Positions 31,921-42,909 of a stretch of 64,000 bases of DNA are shown here, in pieces; the first letter of the stretch is position 1, and the number at the start of each line of letters is the position of its first letter. The notes beneath the pieces are model-generated. The model searched no databases and was not told the origin of the DNA. It saw only the letters and a program-made list of their open reading frames with translations. A program made the translations under genes and the position numbers. The stretch is from Hydrangea macrophylla. Taxonomy: Eukaryota; Streptophyta; Magnoliopsida; Cornales; Hydrangeaceae. Location: the NCBI GenBank assembly GCA_033977485.1, contig CM066994.1, positions 30,615,637 to 30,679,636 on the forward strand, given 5' to 3'.

Positions 31921-34900
31921 TTTCGTGATAGTGGAGGCCCCGTCGGCCTACAACGTCATCCTCGGGAGGCCGACTCTCAACAGGGCCCGAGCTGTCGTCT
32001 CAACTTACAGCTTAACCGTGAAATTCCCAACTCCCCAGGGACCCGGATGCTTGCGAGGGGACCAGACCGCTGCTCGAAGTTGTTATGTTAGCTCGTTGCG
32101 CCGGGGGGCAATCACCAAAACGCTGAACATCCAAGAAATTGACCCACTGGACCAGAAGGACGTAATAGGACCCATGGAGGAATTGGAACAAGTTGTGCTG
32201 GATCCAGAACACCCCGGCCGCACGGTCAACATAGGCGCACTGCTGGAGCCCGCCTTAAAGGAAAAGTTGACCCAGTTCTTGAGGCAAAACCAGGACGTTT
32301 TTGCTTGGAGTCATGAGGACATGCCCGGAATTGATCCCCGGGTAATGTCCCATCATCTCAACGTCAGCCAGGACTGCCGCCCAGTGAAGCAGAAGCGGCG
32401 GGGCATGGCCTCCGAAAGACAAACAGTAGTGAGTGAGGAGGTTGAGAAGCTCCTAAAGGCAAACTCTATCCGGAAGGTTCAGTACCCCGATTGGCTGGCC
32501 AATGTTGTACTGGTCAAAAAGAGCAATGGAAAATGGAGGATGTGTGGGGACTTCACCGACCTCAACAAGGCCTGCCCCAAGGACTGCTACCCATTGCCCA
32601 GGATAGATCTCCTTGTCGACTCAACGGCAGGCCACTCACTCCTCTCGTTCATGGACGCTTACTCGGGGTATAATCAGATCAGCATGTACCCCGGGGACGA
32701 AGAGAAGACGGCGTTCATCACCGACCAAGGCACATACTGTTATAGAGTTATGCCATTCTGCCTCAAGAATGCCGGGGCTACATACCAGCGCCTGGTCAAC
32801 TTCATGTTCAGAGACCTCATCGGAAAGTCCATGGAAGTGTACGTGGACGATCTCCTGGTCAAGAGCCGGGAAAAGACCGACCACCTTGAGCACCTAACTG
32901 GGGCCTTCAGCATTTTGAGAAAGTTCAGGATGAGGTTGAACCCGGCCAAATGCACCTTTGGGGTCTCGTCCGGGAAGTTCCTCGGCCACCTAGTTAGCAG
33001 ACGGGGAATCGAAGCAAACCCCGACAAAATCCAGGCCATCATCAACATGCGGTCACCCAAATCAACAAAGGAAGTTCAAAGCCTAGCCGGACGGGTGGCC
33101 GCACTGAACAGATTCGTGTCCCGAGCTACTGACCGGTGCCTGCCGTTCTTTAAAATCCTCCGCAAAGCTTTTCAATGGTCGGAGGAGTGCGAGGAGGCAT
33201 TCCAGGAACTCAAGAAATACCTTGCCTCTCCTCCTCTATTGTCGACACCTACGGCCGGAGAGGAACTGTTCCTATACTTGGCGGTGTCACCATCGGCGGT
33301 TAGTTCGGAGCTTATTCGGGAAGAGCACGGGATACAGTTCCCAGTGTACTACACCAGCCGGGCGCTGTAAGGTGCGAAAAGCCGATACTCCCGCATCGAG
33401 AAATTGGCCTTCGCCCTCATTACCTCAGCCCGAAGGCTCCGACCGTACTTCCAGGCCCACGCCATTGTCGTACTGACCGATCAGCCTCTCCGCAAAATTC
33501 TATCTCGACCGGACACATCCGGGAGGCTCGTCAAATGGGCTTTGGAACTGGAGGAGTTTGAAGTAACTTACCGGCCGCGGACGGCCATCAAGGGACAAGC
33601 CGTCGCAGATTTTCTGGTCGAGTTTACGTATCCTGAAGACCCGGTCGAAGAGCCCGAGCCTCCGGCCTTACCGCCCGAATTGCAATCCGGCATCTCTACT
33701 TGGGTACTGCATGTTGATGGCTCTTCTAACCAGCAAGGTAGTGGGGCCGGGATCATCTTGACTACCCCCGACGGAATCCAGCTCGAATATGCTTTAAGGT
33801 TCGGGTTTCGTGCCTCCAACAACGAGGCCGAGTATGAAGCCCTTTTGGTCGGATTACAATTAGCCATCTCAATGAGTGCACAACAAGTCGAGAGCTTCAG
33901 CGACTCCCAGCTCGTTGTCAATCAGGTAAACCAAGAATACGAAGCACGTGAAGATAGCATGGTGGCCTACTTAGCCCTCGTCCGAACGGTTTCCAAACAG
34001 CTCCGAGGATTCTCCATCACTCGGATACCTAGAGAAGAGAACACCAGAGCTGACCGGCTGGCTCGCCTCGCCTTGTCGTCTGAGTCAGACTTGCCCGGGA
34101 TAAGGATACAATTCCTACCCGAGCCAAGTGTGATCAACTCAGAGGGTATGGAGGTCGACCCGGTTACTCTGGGACCCAGTTGGATGGATCCAATCGTTAC
34201 ATTATTGACAACAGGAGGGCTGCCAAACGACAAAGAGGAAGCAAGGAGGGTCAGGTACCGGGCGGCGCGATACCACGTTCTAGACGGTGTCCTCTACAAG
34301 AGAGGATTCACCATCCCGTACCTTCGCTGCGTTCATCCTACGCAAGTTCAAGCAATATTGTTTGAAATCCACGAAGGTGTGTGCGGGAACCACGTAGGAG
34401 GCCGGACACTTTCCAGAAAGGCCCTACTGCAAGGTTATTACTGGCCAACCATGGCCCGAGACTCGCAGGAGTACGTTCGAAGATGTGACAAGTGCCAACG
34501 GTACTCTCCCATGATAAACCAACTGGGAGAACTTCAGACCCCGGTCCATAGTCCCTGGCCATTCGCCCAATGGGGGATCGACATCGTTGGTCCCTTACCA
34601 CCAGGGAAAGGGCAGGTTAAGTTTGCTGTAATAGCCGTTGACTACTTCACCAAGTGGGCGGAAGCCGAGCCCCTGGCAACGATAACCGAGCGAAAGATGG
34701 AACATTTTGTGGAGAGAAATATCCTTAGCAGGTTCGGTATTCCACGAGTCCTGATCAGCGACAATGGAAGACAATTCGATACACCTATCTTTAGACAGTT
34801 CTGCTCGGACTATGGGATACTGAATCATTACTCTTCTCCCGAGCATCCGCAAGCTAATGGTCAGGCCGAGGTGACCAACCGCACGATCTTGCAGTCGATT

Positions 34901-35416
34901 AAAACGAGGTTGGAAGGTGCCAAAGGCCTGTGGGCTGATGAACTCCCAGCCCTCCTGTGGGCCTACCGCACCACACCCCGGGCAGCTACGGGCGAAACCC
35001 CATTTTCATTAACTTATGGTTTTGAGGCAGTAGTCCCCACAGAGCTCGGGCTTCCCACATACCGGGTGGCTACCTTCAATAACCCGGACAATGGAGAAGC
35101 CCTCAGGACAGAGCTAGACCTGGTGGAAGAAAAAAGAGACCAGGCCTATCTCAAGGTGGCAGCTTACAAACAAAGGGTCTCGCGGTATTACAATAGCAAG
35201 GTGAAGCATCGTAGCTTTCAAGTCGGGAACCTCGTCCTTAAGGCAGTGAACCAGTCTACCCGAGTCCCAAGCCATGGGAAGTTGGGAGCAAACTAGGAAG
35301 GACCGTATATAGTGACTCGGGTCAACCGACCAGGAACCTACTGGCTACAGAGCATGGACGGGCATGATCTCACCCATCCTTGGAACGTGCAACACCTCCG
35401 CAAGTATTATCAGTAG
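31921..35416 (+). pseudogene. T1 Pol: RT, RNase H, second (archaeal-type) RNase H, integrase
   Basis: Open in one frame apart from TAA at 33368-33370 and TAG at 35294-35296 (Trp in T2). RT: DWLANVVLVKKSNGKWRMC, LLSFMDAYSGYNQI and catalytic YVDD at about 32840. Two changes at conserved sites, GDFTDLNK for the usual VDFTDLNK and PFCLKN for PFGLKN, suggest damage. The gypsy RNase H (PVYYTSRAL...VLTDQPLRKIL) is followed by a second RNase H with HVDGSSNQQGSGAGI and SNNEAEYEALLVGLQ (33700-34060), the extra domain that marks the Tat lineage. Integrase: a zinc finger with His-x-His and CDKCQ, catalytic GID, SDNG and GQAEVTNR. It ends at 35414-35416 after a GPY-type tail. Confidence 0.88.
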
Positions 35417-35554
35417 CATCTGGCTACGGGAATTTAGTATTATAGAAAAAATTCTTTTCATGTAGCCCTGATGGGACAACTGTTACCGATTGTTATCTTT
35501 TAAATGAAATTGAAAAAGTTTGCTTTGAAAACTTATTCCTGTCAGTATATCGTG

Positions 35555-35700
35555 CAAAGCACAAAAAGACCTCGGGCCTAACCCCGAGGCACAAAAAGAC
35601 CTCGGGCCTAACCCCGAGGCACAAAAAGACCTCGGGCCTAACCCAGAGGCAGAGAAGACCTCGGGCTCCGAACCCAGGCACCAAAGGACCCTGCAACCAC
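35555..35700 (+). repeat. T1 hairpin array after pol
   Basis: Tandem 30-base units CACAAAAAGACCTCGGGCCT plus AACCCCGAGG. Each CCTCGGG can pair with the following CCCGAGG to form a small GC hairpin. Four units, the last imperfect. T2 has a longer array at 48590-48800. Frames across it are artefacts. Confidence 0.85.
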
Positions 35701-36273
35701 CCATGTTCCAGGTTGGTTTCCTATGGTCGATCCCCAGCACGCCCCCGCCTTAACAGTAGTCCCGGGGGCAAGAGGGTTCTACACCTAAACAGAAAATTAA
35801 CTAAAGCTTCGCCTAGGTCTAGCCAACGACGGGGCCGAACCCCTAGGTGGCCGACGATGGCAAGCTTAAAACGCACCTGCGACCACCCATGTCCCAGGTC
35901 GGTTCCCTACGGCCACTTACTCCCGTACTCCCATACTCCCGCCTTAGCAAAATGCTTGGGGGGCAGGGGAATAAGGGGAATATAGAAAGGCTAAAACAGG
36001 GAATCACACCATCTGACTAGGTGTTCTGTTGGTTACGGTCCTAAAGCATTTGCTAAGGCAGGTGTTAGGTCGGCCACAACCGTACGGATACTAGCAAATA
36101 CGGAAAGTACAAAAAAGGCACATATACAAAGTTGATGGAAGGTTGACCTCAAGGGTCTTTTTCATTAATTAAATATACAAAGCCCGGGGGGCAATTGTAG
36201 CAGCCTCCCCAAAAAAAAAAAAAAAAAAACTACAAGCAATGAAAGCAAACAATAGGAAGGAGGGACCGGGGAG
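35686..36273. other. T1 spacer between pol and antisense gene A
   Basis: Two partial copies of a module with CCACCCATGTTCCAGG and CGGTTCCCTACGG (35690-35760, 35880-35950), a CCTTAGCAAAATGCTTGGGGGG hairpin (35944), and the conserved 3' end of antisense gene A (36140-36250, read on minus). No coding region is supported. Confidence 0.6.
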
Positions 36274-38405
36274 TCAGTCTCCCACATTGACCACATTCTC
36301 GGTCTGCTCCCTTGGTACGGCAAGTGCTTCGTCCCCCAAGCCCCCGCCTGGGGCAAGTTCTGTGGCCTCAGCAACGACCGCAGGATCTTCACCGACCGCA
36401 GGATCTTCACCGGTCGCAGGACCTTCACCGACAGCAGGAGCTCCACCGGCTACAGGATCCTCACCGACGTCCCAGTAATCCGAGTCAATTCCCTCATAGG
36501 CGGAAAGCGCCCATTCGGGGTGATCACGGGCTACCCGCCGCTTCAGATCGTCATAACCTTGGAAGAAGCCATCGTCAAATGCTCCCTCCAGGGCCGCTGC
36601 GGAAGGTGTCTCGGCCACCGTCTTCGCCCGGGCTTCTGCGGCCGTGGTCAGAGCCCGGGAAACCTCCAATTCTGCCAAAGCCGCTGCCAGGTCCGCCTGA
36701 GCGGCCCCTAAACTCAAGGCCAATGACTTCGTCTTGCTTGTCCCACGGCTAGGGCGGCTCTCGCTACTTGTAGCTCTTTTCGCTCCTTCGAAAGGACGGC
36801 TTCAGTAGTGCGGACCTTCTCGGCCTGAGAGGATAGGACGGACTCGGATCCCGCGGCCATGCAGCCAACCTACGGCAAGAGGATGAAAATCAGTTAGGCA
36901 AGTAGAAAGGGGAGCAGACCAATGTTTAAAAGGGGGACAGAACACTTACCAGGTGGGATATGCTATACAGCCACCCTTGGAAGCCTTGCGGAGATAACCC
37001 GGCGCATGCCTCCACCTGGCTTGGGACAAGGACGGACTTCAACCTTTCCCGGACCTCCTCAGGCCCGCCCAGGGACAGACCTGACGGAATATCAGCCCTG
37101 GGCGCGGGCTCGTCAGCAGCCGGCCTGTGGGGAGCCGATGTCCCCACAGGGTCGTGTCGGGTGGTCGTCCCGTGACGAATACGCCTGAGCGGGCGCTCAC
37201 CGCCCAAGGCCTCGGTAGCTGGTCTCTTTCCTTGAGCGATCGCCGCCCGAGCGGCAGTAGTGGCGGCGGCGGCAGCCTGTCTCTCCCGCAGCTGGTCCAA
37301 GGTGCGCTTGGGGGCCATTTCTGCAAAAACCAAGATCGCACGGTCAGAAGTGCAAGGGGCAAAAATTATACAAGCGCATAATGCAACCAGGATACTCACC
37401 AGGAATGATGGGCATAAAGCTGGGGGCCAGAACAGGCTCCTCAGGGGAATAGGTCGCGATAAAATCCCCCGTACGGGACAACACGTTCCAAACGCTAGTG
37501 GACAGCCCTGCTAGCCTCAAAATCCTGGCCTGGGACGTCTCAGGGATTTTTGGGGGTTTAGCTGAGCCCGCTGTGGACAGAGAAAAGAAATTAGTCAGTA
37601 ATCCACCGTATTCCCGAAATACCAAGATAGCAGACGAAGTTGGAAGGGCGGTCTTACCCCTCAACTCCCTGGCCCAGGATGTCCTCAGCTGGCTTCCCGG
37701 AGCCATGTCGCAGAGGCGAAGGGTAGACACCTGGAAGAATTTGCCCTTCCACCCTTTATTATTGCTAGGGCAATTGTCGATAATTTTCCTGCCCAGACGG
37801 GCAAAAAAGGAGAAAAACCCCAATTCCTGATGCACGGGGAATGGTCGATGGGCCCAGAGAAACTCCTGGAGGGTAAGCTCGTACCCGAACACTTGAGGCC
37901 ACAAGGATATACACCCCATCAGGAACCTCCACCCGTTGGGGGCCAACTGACCGGGAGCGATATCGAGAAAGATCAGCATGTCCCGGGCTAGAGGGTGAAG
38001 CGGAAGTCGGAGGCCCGCCATCATAGCGTCCTCGAACAGGGTGACAAACCCCGACTGATAGAGATGCGCGCCGCCGATGTTTACGGCTAGGGCGCAACCA
38101 TCTGGAAGGGAATATCTCTCCCTGATCCGGAGAAGATCTTCGGAGCGCAAGACAGAAGAAGTGGACTCACAAGTAGAAACTACGCGGTCAGTCCCCTCGG
38201 GCAACTCGTCGCCCGAACCCCTCGAGACGGAGGCAACGGGGGCCTCCTCGAAAGACTCACTGTCAGATAGACGAACGGAAATCCTGGCCCCACTTTGGTG
38301 ATCGGACAGGGACTCAGGAAGCCGGCCCAGACTGGCACCGGGGGACCCTGATCGATATTGTTCACTCTCGGATCTCGACGCAGAGTTGAAGCCGGAGTGT
38401 TCCAT
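36274..38405 (-). CDS. T1 antisense gene A: four-exon 'gypsy-type transposon' domain protein, one frameshift
   Basis: Exons 38405-37658, 37570-37400, 37320-36950 and 36869-36274. Introns are GT-AG with phases 1, 1 and 0: GTAAGA..CCACAG, GTGAGT..TTGCAG and GTAAGT..CCGTAG. The start MEHSGFNSAS aligns with MCHLDFNSSS in T2. Exon 1 carries the domain catalogued as putative gypsy-type transposon (PF04195-like): SGFVTLFEDAMMAGLRLPLH, IAPGQLAPNGWRFLMGCISL and NCPSNNKGWKGKFFQVS. Exon 3 is basic and Ala/Arg-rich. Exon 4 is an Ala/Glu-rich coiled coil with a tail FFQGYDDLKRRVARDHPEW. Exon 4 is 596 bases, one short of frame, so a frameshift lies near 36735. Without it the product is about 630 residues. 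Function is unknown. Confidence 0.72.
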
Positions 38406-38773
38406 CTCTGGCTCTCCGGCGGGAAGGAACGGACACAAACTACAACTTGCGAATGGATCAGAAACCCCAAACCTGATATACAGGGGGAGCAGAGTTACTA
38501 ACCTGAATGGTAACGAGTAGACACTCCTCAGCACCAGATAACACTCTCCCAGAACAACACAAGAAACACCCGCTCGGTTCAGATGAGTTAGAGTTCCACC
38601 CGACTCAAAAAATACATAGAATCTAAGAAGGAAGAAATCCCACTCCCGCTCGAACCTCTCAAGATTCGTTCTCTCCAGCCTCACTTCGAAATGGAAAAGG
38701 AATGGGGGAAGAGGGAAGAAAAGCATAAAATAAAGGATCAAGAAGGGATGCAGGAGGTGGGGCGAGTGCTCCT

Positions 38774-38900
38774 TATATAAAGACCCTGAACGGCCAAGAT
38801 CAGAACAGATCCAGCGGTTCAGAAGAATTCCCGCCCAAACCGTCGCTTCGGTCACGTGGGGAGTCGCCTCAAAAGGCGCGCGCATTAAATGCGCAAAAAG
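38774..38900 (-). promoter_or_regulatory. Antisense promoter of T1 gene A
   Basis: On the minus strand: a G-box CACGTG (38853-38858), the palindromic GCATTAAATGCGC further upstream, and TATATAA at 38780-38774, about 370 bases before the ATG. The same elements in the same order precede gene B and the T2 antisense gene. Confidence 0.6.
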
Positions 38901-39089
38901 ACGGTTCCGTTAGTCTGCAAACGGTTCGGTTACGACCACGTCTCCACTTGTTAGGATCTAACCTGACTGATGATTGGTTGGTACAGGATAGCAGTGGTCC
39001 GGGCCTGAGCAATCACAACCCGGGCGCATTCATAAGCCGGTCGGGTATTAACCTCCCAGCGTCGTACAGAATTTATAAATAGTTTGAAG

Positions 39090-39210
39090 GGCATAGTGAA
39101 GGAAAGAGTTGGCCTCAAGGACCTTTTTATTGCTATAAAGGGTGAACTATATAGAAGCCGGGGGCAATTATAATAGCCTTCTCGGTGAAAAAAAAAAAAA
39201 CTAGGTGCCT
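39090..39210 (-). terminator. Conserved 3' end of gene B
   Basis: Downstream of the stop on minus: poly-T, GAAGGCTATTATAATTGCCC, CCGGCTTCTATATAG, AGCAATAAAAAGG and CCTTGAGGCCAA. Genes A (36250-36140) and T2 (49560-49466) have the matching box with TTAATTAATGAAAA in place of AATAAA. It is probably the polyadenylation region. Confidence 0.5.
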
Positions 39211-40305
39211 TCAAGGTCCTTGGCCCTTCAAAGCCTTGACCTCCTCTTCCAAGGCCGCCACCTTCGCCACCAGCTCCTCTACGGTGAGCTCCAGGGCATG
39301 GAAGTCCACCCCCCGCAGGGCGGAGTCCATCTGCAGTTCGTCGCCCATCTTCTCCACCTCCTGCAAACGCCTCTCCATGTTCACAAGAGAGAAGTCCGAC
39401 CATGAGCCAGGCATGCGAAGATCGGCGGACGCTTCTGGCCGGCCCCTTTTCGGTGGGGGCTGAGATTCTTTCTCAACCTTTTTCTCATTTCCCTTCCTGG
39501 ATGGGCCTGGTGGCGGGCTTGCGTCCTCAGATGAGGAGGAATCACTGCTGGTGGACAAGGTGACCGGTCCCTCGGACAGGTCAGCCCTGCTGGTGGTGCG
39601 CGCCCCGGTCGCCATGGAACGAGTATAGTGGCGCGAACCAGAGGCCGCGGTGGCAGGAGCAGCAGAGGAGGGTCCGGCACCCGCATCATCCGCAGGTCCC
39701 CCGGCCAAATCAGAAAACGACAGACCAGCCTCGATAGCTCGGTCGATCGCCTCTGTGTCCTCAGCGGTAGGGGCAGCGCCACGGGAGGTAGCGAAAGCCT
39801 GCTTGCAGAGGTCGGGATCAAAAATTGCAGGAGGGCAGAGAGCGGCATCCTCCAGCCAGTTGCCGGCAACCACAACCCAAGGATACCGCTGCCAGTTCTT
39901 GTTCGGGAAGTCCAGGCCTTGGACAAGGTCCTTTCCCTCGGTCTTGGGGCGGAAGTAAGGGCCTCCGTTGTCGATGCCCAATATGTAGCACCTCGCGACG
40001 TCGGCGGACCGGAGGAACAACCCCAGTCGCTCGTTCAGCGCCGATATTCCCCATAGGAGGCGGGCGACGTTTGGGCGGCACTTGTGGAGCGGGATGCGCA
40101 ACCCCTCGAGCAGGTCGCAAAAGGAGACCGGGAGGGGGAAGCGTAGTCCCACGATAAGCAGCAGGTAGCTGCTGATGAGGACGAAGGGAAAGGCTATTTC
40201 CTCCCCCTCAGTGAACGGACAGACCACCACATCGTCCGGAATTTGGCAGTCCTCTCGAAATGATCTGAGCCCTTCATCAGACGATAGATCGATATGCGAA
40301 GCCAT
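39211..40305 (-). CDS. T1 antisense gene B: single-exon paralogous protein, 364 residues
   Basis: Intact frame from MASHIDLSSDEGL to TGA at 39213-39211. The first 190 residues resemble the exon-1 domain of gene A in layout: a short helix with IPDDV, FVLISSYLLLIVGLRFPLPV, DLLEGLRIPLHKCRPN, and later NKNWQRYPWVVVAGNW in place of NKGWKGKFF. Then come a Ser/Thr/Pro-rich linker, a basic patch (PPPKRGRPEA) and a C-terminal coiled coil (LQEVEKMGDELQM, LTVEELVAKVAALEEEVKAL). No intron is needed. The ATG lies about 120 bases below its TATA box. It is absent from T2. Function is unknown; I would call it a diverged duplicate of gene A. Confidence 0.7.
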   Translation of the reverse strand: MASHIDLSSDEGLRSFREDCQIPDDVVVCPFTEGEEIAFPFVLISSYLLLIVGLRFPLPVSFCDLLEGLRIPLHKCRPNVARLLWGISALNERLGLFLRSADVARCYILGIDNGGPYFRPKTEGKDLVQGLDFPNKNWQRYPWVVVAGNWLEDAALCPPAIFDPDLCKQAFATSRGAAPTAEDTEAIDRAIEAGLSFSDLAGGPADDAGAGPSSAAPATAASGSRHYTRSMATGARTTSRADLSEGPVTLSTSSDSSSSEDASPPPGPSRKGNEKKVEKESQPPPKRGRPEASADLRMPGSWSDFSLVNMERRLQEVEKMGDELQMDSALRGVDFHALELTVEELVAKVAALEEEVKALKGQGP

Positions 40306-40423
40306 TTGCTGGAAATGAAAGTTTGGGAAGCGAAGACGGCAGAGAAGAGGGAGCTCGGAGTGTTCTGCTCAGGCGACTTAGTTGATGATGTGCAGTGAGA
40401 AACAAGATTGAACATGTGCTCCT

Positions 40424-40560
40424 TATATAGGCAACACGAACGGTTGAGATCCAGCTTGATCGGATGGCTCACATACTCTCCCGCCGAAACTGTCATTTCG
40501 GGCACGTGGGGCGTCGCCTCAGAAAGCGTGAGCATTGAATGCGCGACGTGATGGTTTAGT
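40424..40560 (-). promoter_or_regulatory. Antisense promoter of T1 gene B
   Basis: TATATA at 40429-40424 (CCTATATAAGGAGCACAT on minus), G-box CACGTG at 40503-40508, then GCATTGAATGCGC and ACGTGATGG. The TATA to G-box spacing (about 74 bases) equals that of gene A. Confidence 0.6.
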
Positions 40561-40802
40561 TGCCAGCTGGACGATTCGGTTACTTCTTAAAACTGGCTGC
40601 TTTGAGTCTGAACTATACCAATAACCAGCAGACACGTGGCGTCGGGGATCTCGGGCCTGCAGAGTCACCGCTCGGTCGATATACCGCCGGGTCATTCCAA
40701 GCCGGCCCCGTTCCGACGGGGGTCTCGGTCTTTTCCCGGTCGGTGTCTGAAAGACACTCTTAATTTTCAAATTTCATCTGACAAGGCGTCATCTCAACCT
40801 TG

Positions 40803-41442
40803 AAAATGGGGGGCAGCTGATATGTCCAGAAATATTCTGTAGAAGTCCAACCGCCACATGGTCAGCCAACAGCCCGGGTAATCTGGACTGGGGGCGTAGA
40901 GCCCACAGTCCCGAGACGACCAGCTGTTGCCACCCGGGATACTTGGCAGCTCGGGCATGAGGCGTGGGGAGTACCCATGAGACGCGGCATGGATCACGCT
41001 TCCAGCGTTCGCTTATACAGCCATGACTCTATCAAGAAGAATCAATGGTTTCCTAAACCACTTAGGAAACTCTCCAAACATTGTACAAATCTATTATGAT
41101 TAGATTTAGGCTTCCTAATCTAATGAACTTACCATGCAAAGGTGGACTCTTGCACCTATAAAAGAGCTCACCTGCCCTCTCTAAAGGGATCCGAATATCA
41201 ACTCTCTAAGCATACAAGCACACATTAGAGAACTCACCACTTACACGCATACACCCGGCCGGTATTACTGGTAGTGCCGCCCACCATTGTTGGCTCACCA
41301 GGCCCGCCGGTGATCTGCTAGTGAAGGCGCATAGACGCAACCGTGGACGTAGGTCACCTCTTTAACGGGGCTGAACCACATACAAATCTTCTGTGACTTT
41401 ATTTTCTGTCTAAATTACTCTTATCGATTTTCGGCATCATCA
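40803..41442 (+). repeat. T1 polypurine tract and 3' LTR
   Basis: AAAATGGGGGGCAGC (40803-40817), then a 625 bp LTR (40818-41442) ending GGCATCATCA and followed by the target duplication CTTAT. Confidence 0.93.
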
Positions 41443-41447
41443 CTTAT

Positions 41448-42232
41448 ATATTCTGAAAATATATTATAGTGTATTTTATACCCTAACATTATAAGATATT
41501 AATTATTATGTGTAATACTTAATGTTTATTTAAGCCTAATTAAATAATAAGTAATTGTTTATAATTAAAATAATTGGGTAATAAATACCTAATGATCATA
41601 TTAAAATATAGGAAAATTATATTAAATTTTCCTAAGGCCTAATGCTTTTAATTTATAAATTTTATTTATAAAACCCCCACTATGATATTTTAATATCACC
41701 TTATTTATTTATAAAAGATCCGTTTGAGTGTATTTTAAATTATTTAAGTACTAAGCGAACTCTGAAAATTACGAGAAAAATACTACTAGCCTATTTTAAG
41801 GTCTAGTATTTAATAAAAATATTTATAAAGGCCAAATATAGTCCTAGATCATATTATATAAATGTGGGACCACGTAGTCCATTATTAGACAATTAGAACT
41901 TCAATAATTCATAGGAAATAAACTGTAGATTAGAAAAATACGCGGTCAGTTCCTAGAGTCTTAGAATAATGTTTAGAACATCCCCTTAAAATTTGGTAAC
42001 CTTTCGACACGGTAAAAAATACAGCTTATCTCTAGGGGGACACACTGGTACAAAAAATCCAGCCTTTTATGCGACGGACTCCGATTTGAGTCTAGTCAAT
42101 GGCGTTAGACTCAGAATGATGTCTACTCATCATGTTGAGGTTTAAGAACCCACTGGCACAATTGCCATTATGCCCTTGATATTAGTGCACATATTAATCA
42201 ACGTTCTATAAATTCATGTACTTTGTAGGAAC
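41448..42232 (+). other. Middle segment of the chromovirus-like solo LTR
   Basis: AT-rich, non-coding DNA between T1 and T2. It begins with the target duplication of T1 and ends with GGAAC, the target duplication of T2, so it is continuous with 27425-29151 and 53257-54680. Confidence 0.65.
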
Positions 42233-42848
42233 TGATATGTCCAAAATTATCCAGCCATGAAGCCAGTCTGCCACATCACCAAGAGGTACCGGTTATTTTG
42301 GTAAAGGCGCCAATAGCCGAGCCATCCCGAGGACTTCGTCAGAACCGCGCGGTTCCTGCCAACAGGCCGGGATTGGGGGCCCGCGGCATCCCGTGGACTT
42401 GATCTATAAAGCAGTTTCCTAAATCAGCTACAAGTCTGCAAGATGGAAGGTGGCAGTTTCCTAAACCACTTAGGAAACTTTCCCCAAATTACGTAAATCA
42501 ACTCTAATTAGATTGGGTTTCCTAATCCTGTTAACTTACCATGTAAGGGTGGACTCTTGCATCTATAAAAGAGCCCACCTACCCTGTCAATAGGGATCCC
42601 GGAAAATAATTCTCTAGCTAGCAAGCACACAATAGAGAACTCACCACCAACACGCATATACCCAACCGGTATTACTGGTAGTGCCGCCCATCTTTATTGG
42701 CTCGCCAGGCCCGCCGGTGATCTGCTAGTGAGAGTGCACAGACGCAACCGTGGACGTAGGTCACCTCGTTAACGGGACCGAACCACATACAAATTGTTCC
42801 TGTCTTATTTTCTCTCTAAACCCTTCTTACTAATTTTAGGCAGCATCA
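42233..42848 (+). repeat. T2 5' LTR, 616 bp
   Basis: Runs from TGATATGTCCAA to GGCAGCATCA. TATA box TATAAAA at 42564-42570. Primer binding site TGGCGTCGTCTGTGGG at 42852-42867. Confidence 0.93.
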
Positions 42849-42909
42849 GTTTGGCGTCGTCTGTGGGAAAGACATAGTTTTCTCATCAACAAATTCGTGA
42901 CTGATCAAC

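Larger units (their letters stand above)
29152..41442 (+). mobile_element. T1: complete Tat-lineage Ty3/gypsy retrotransposon, 12.3 kb
   Basis: Both LTRs are 625 bp (29152-29776 and 40818-41442). The 5 bp target duplication CTTAT lies at 29147-29151 and 41443-41447. It also has a primer site after the 5' LTR and the polypurine tract AAAATGGGGGGCAGC before the 3' LTR. The LTRs differ at about 10 positions, nine of them transitions, so the insertion is young. The plus strand encodes gag-pol (29842-35416). The minus strand encodes two further genes (38405-36274 and 40305-39211). Gag-pol has one frameshift and two stops. Antisense ORFs between pol and the 3' LTR are known in Tat-lineage elements. 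Their spliced, duplicated form here is discussed under findings. Confidence 0.92.

Noticed and set aside
30023..36752. Many open frames on other strands or frames within gag-pol and the antisense genes
   Set aside because: They are shadow frames of GC-rich coding DNA. None has a recognisable domain and none is kept between T1 and T2.
38406..38885. Extending antisense gene A to an upstream start at 38885
   Set aside because: That frame runs through the predicted TATA box and G-box region, and T2 has a stop in the equivalent stretch. The start shared by both elements is at 38405 and 51793.
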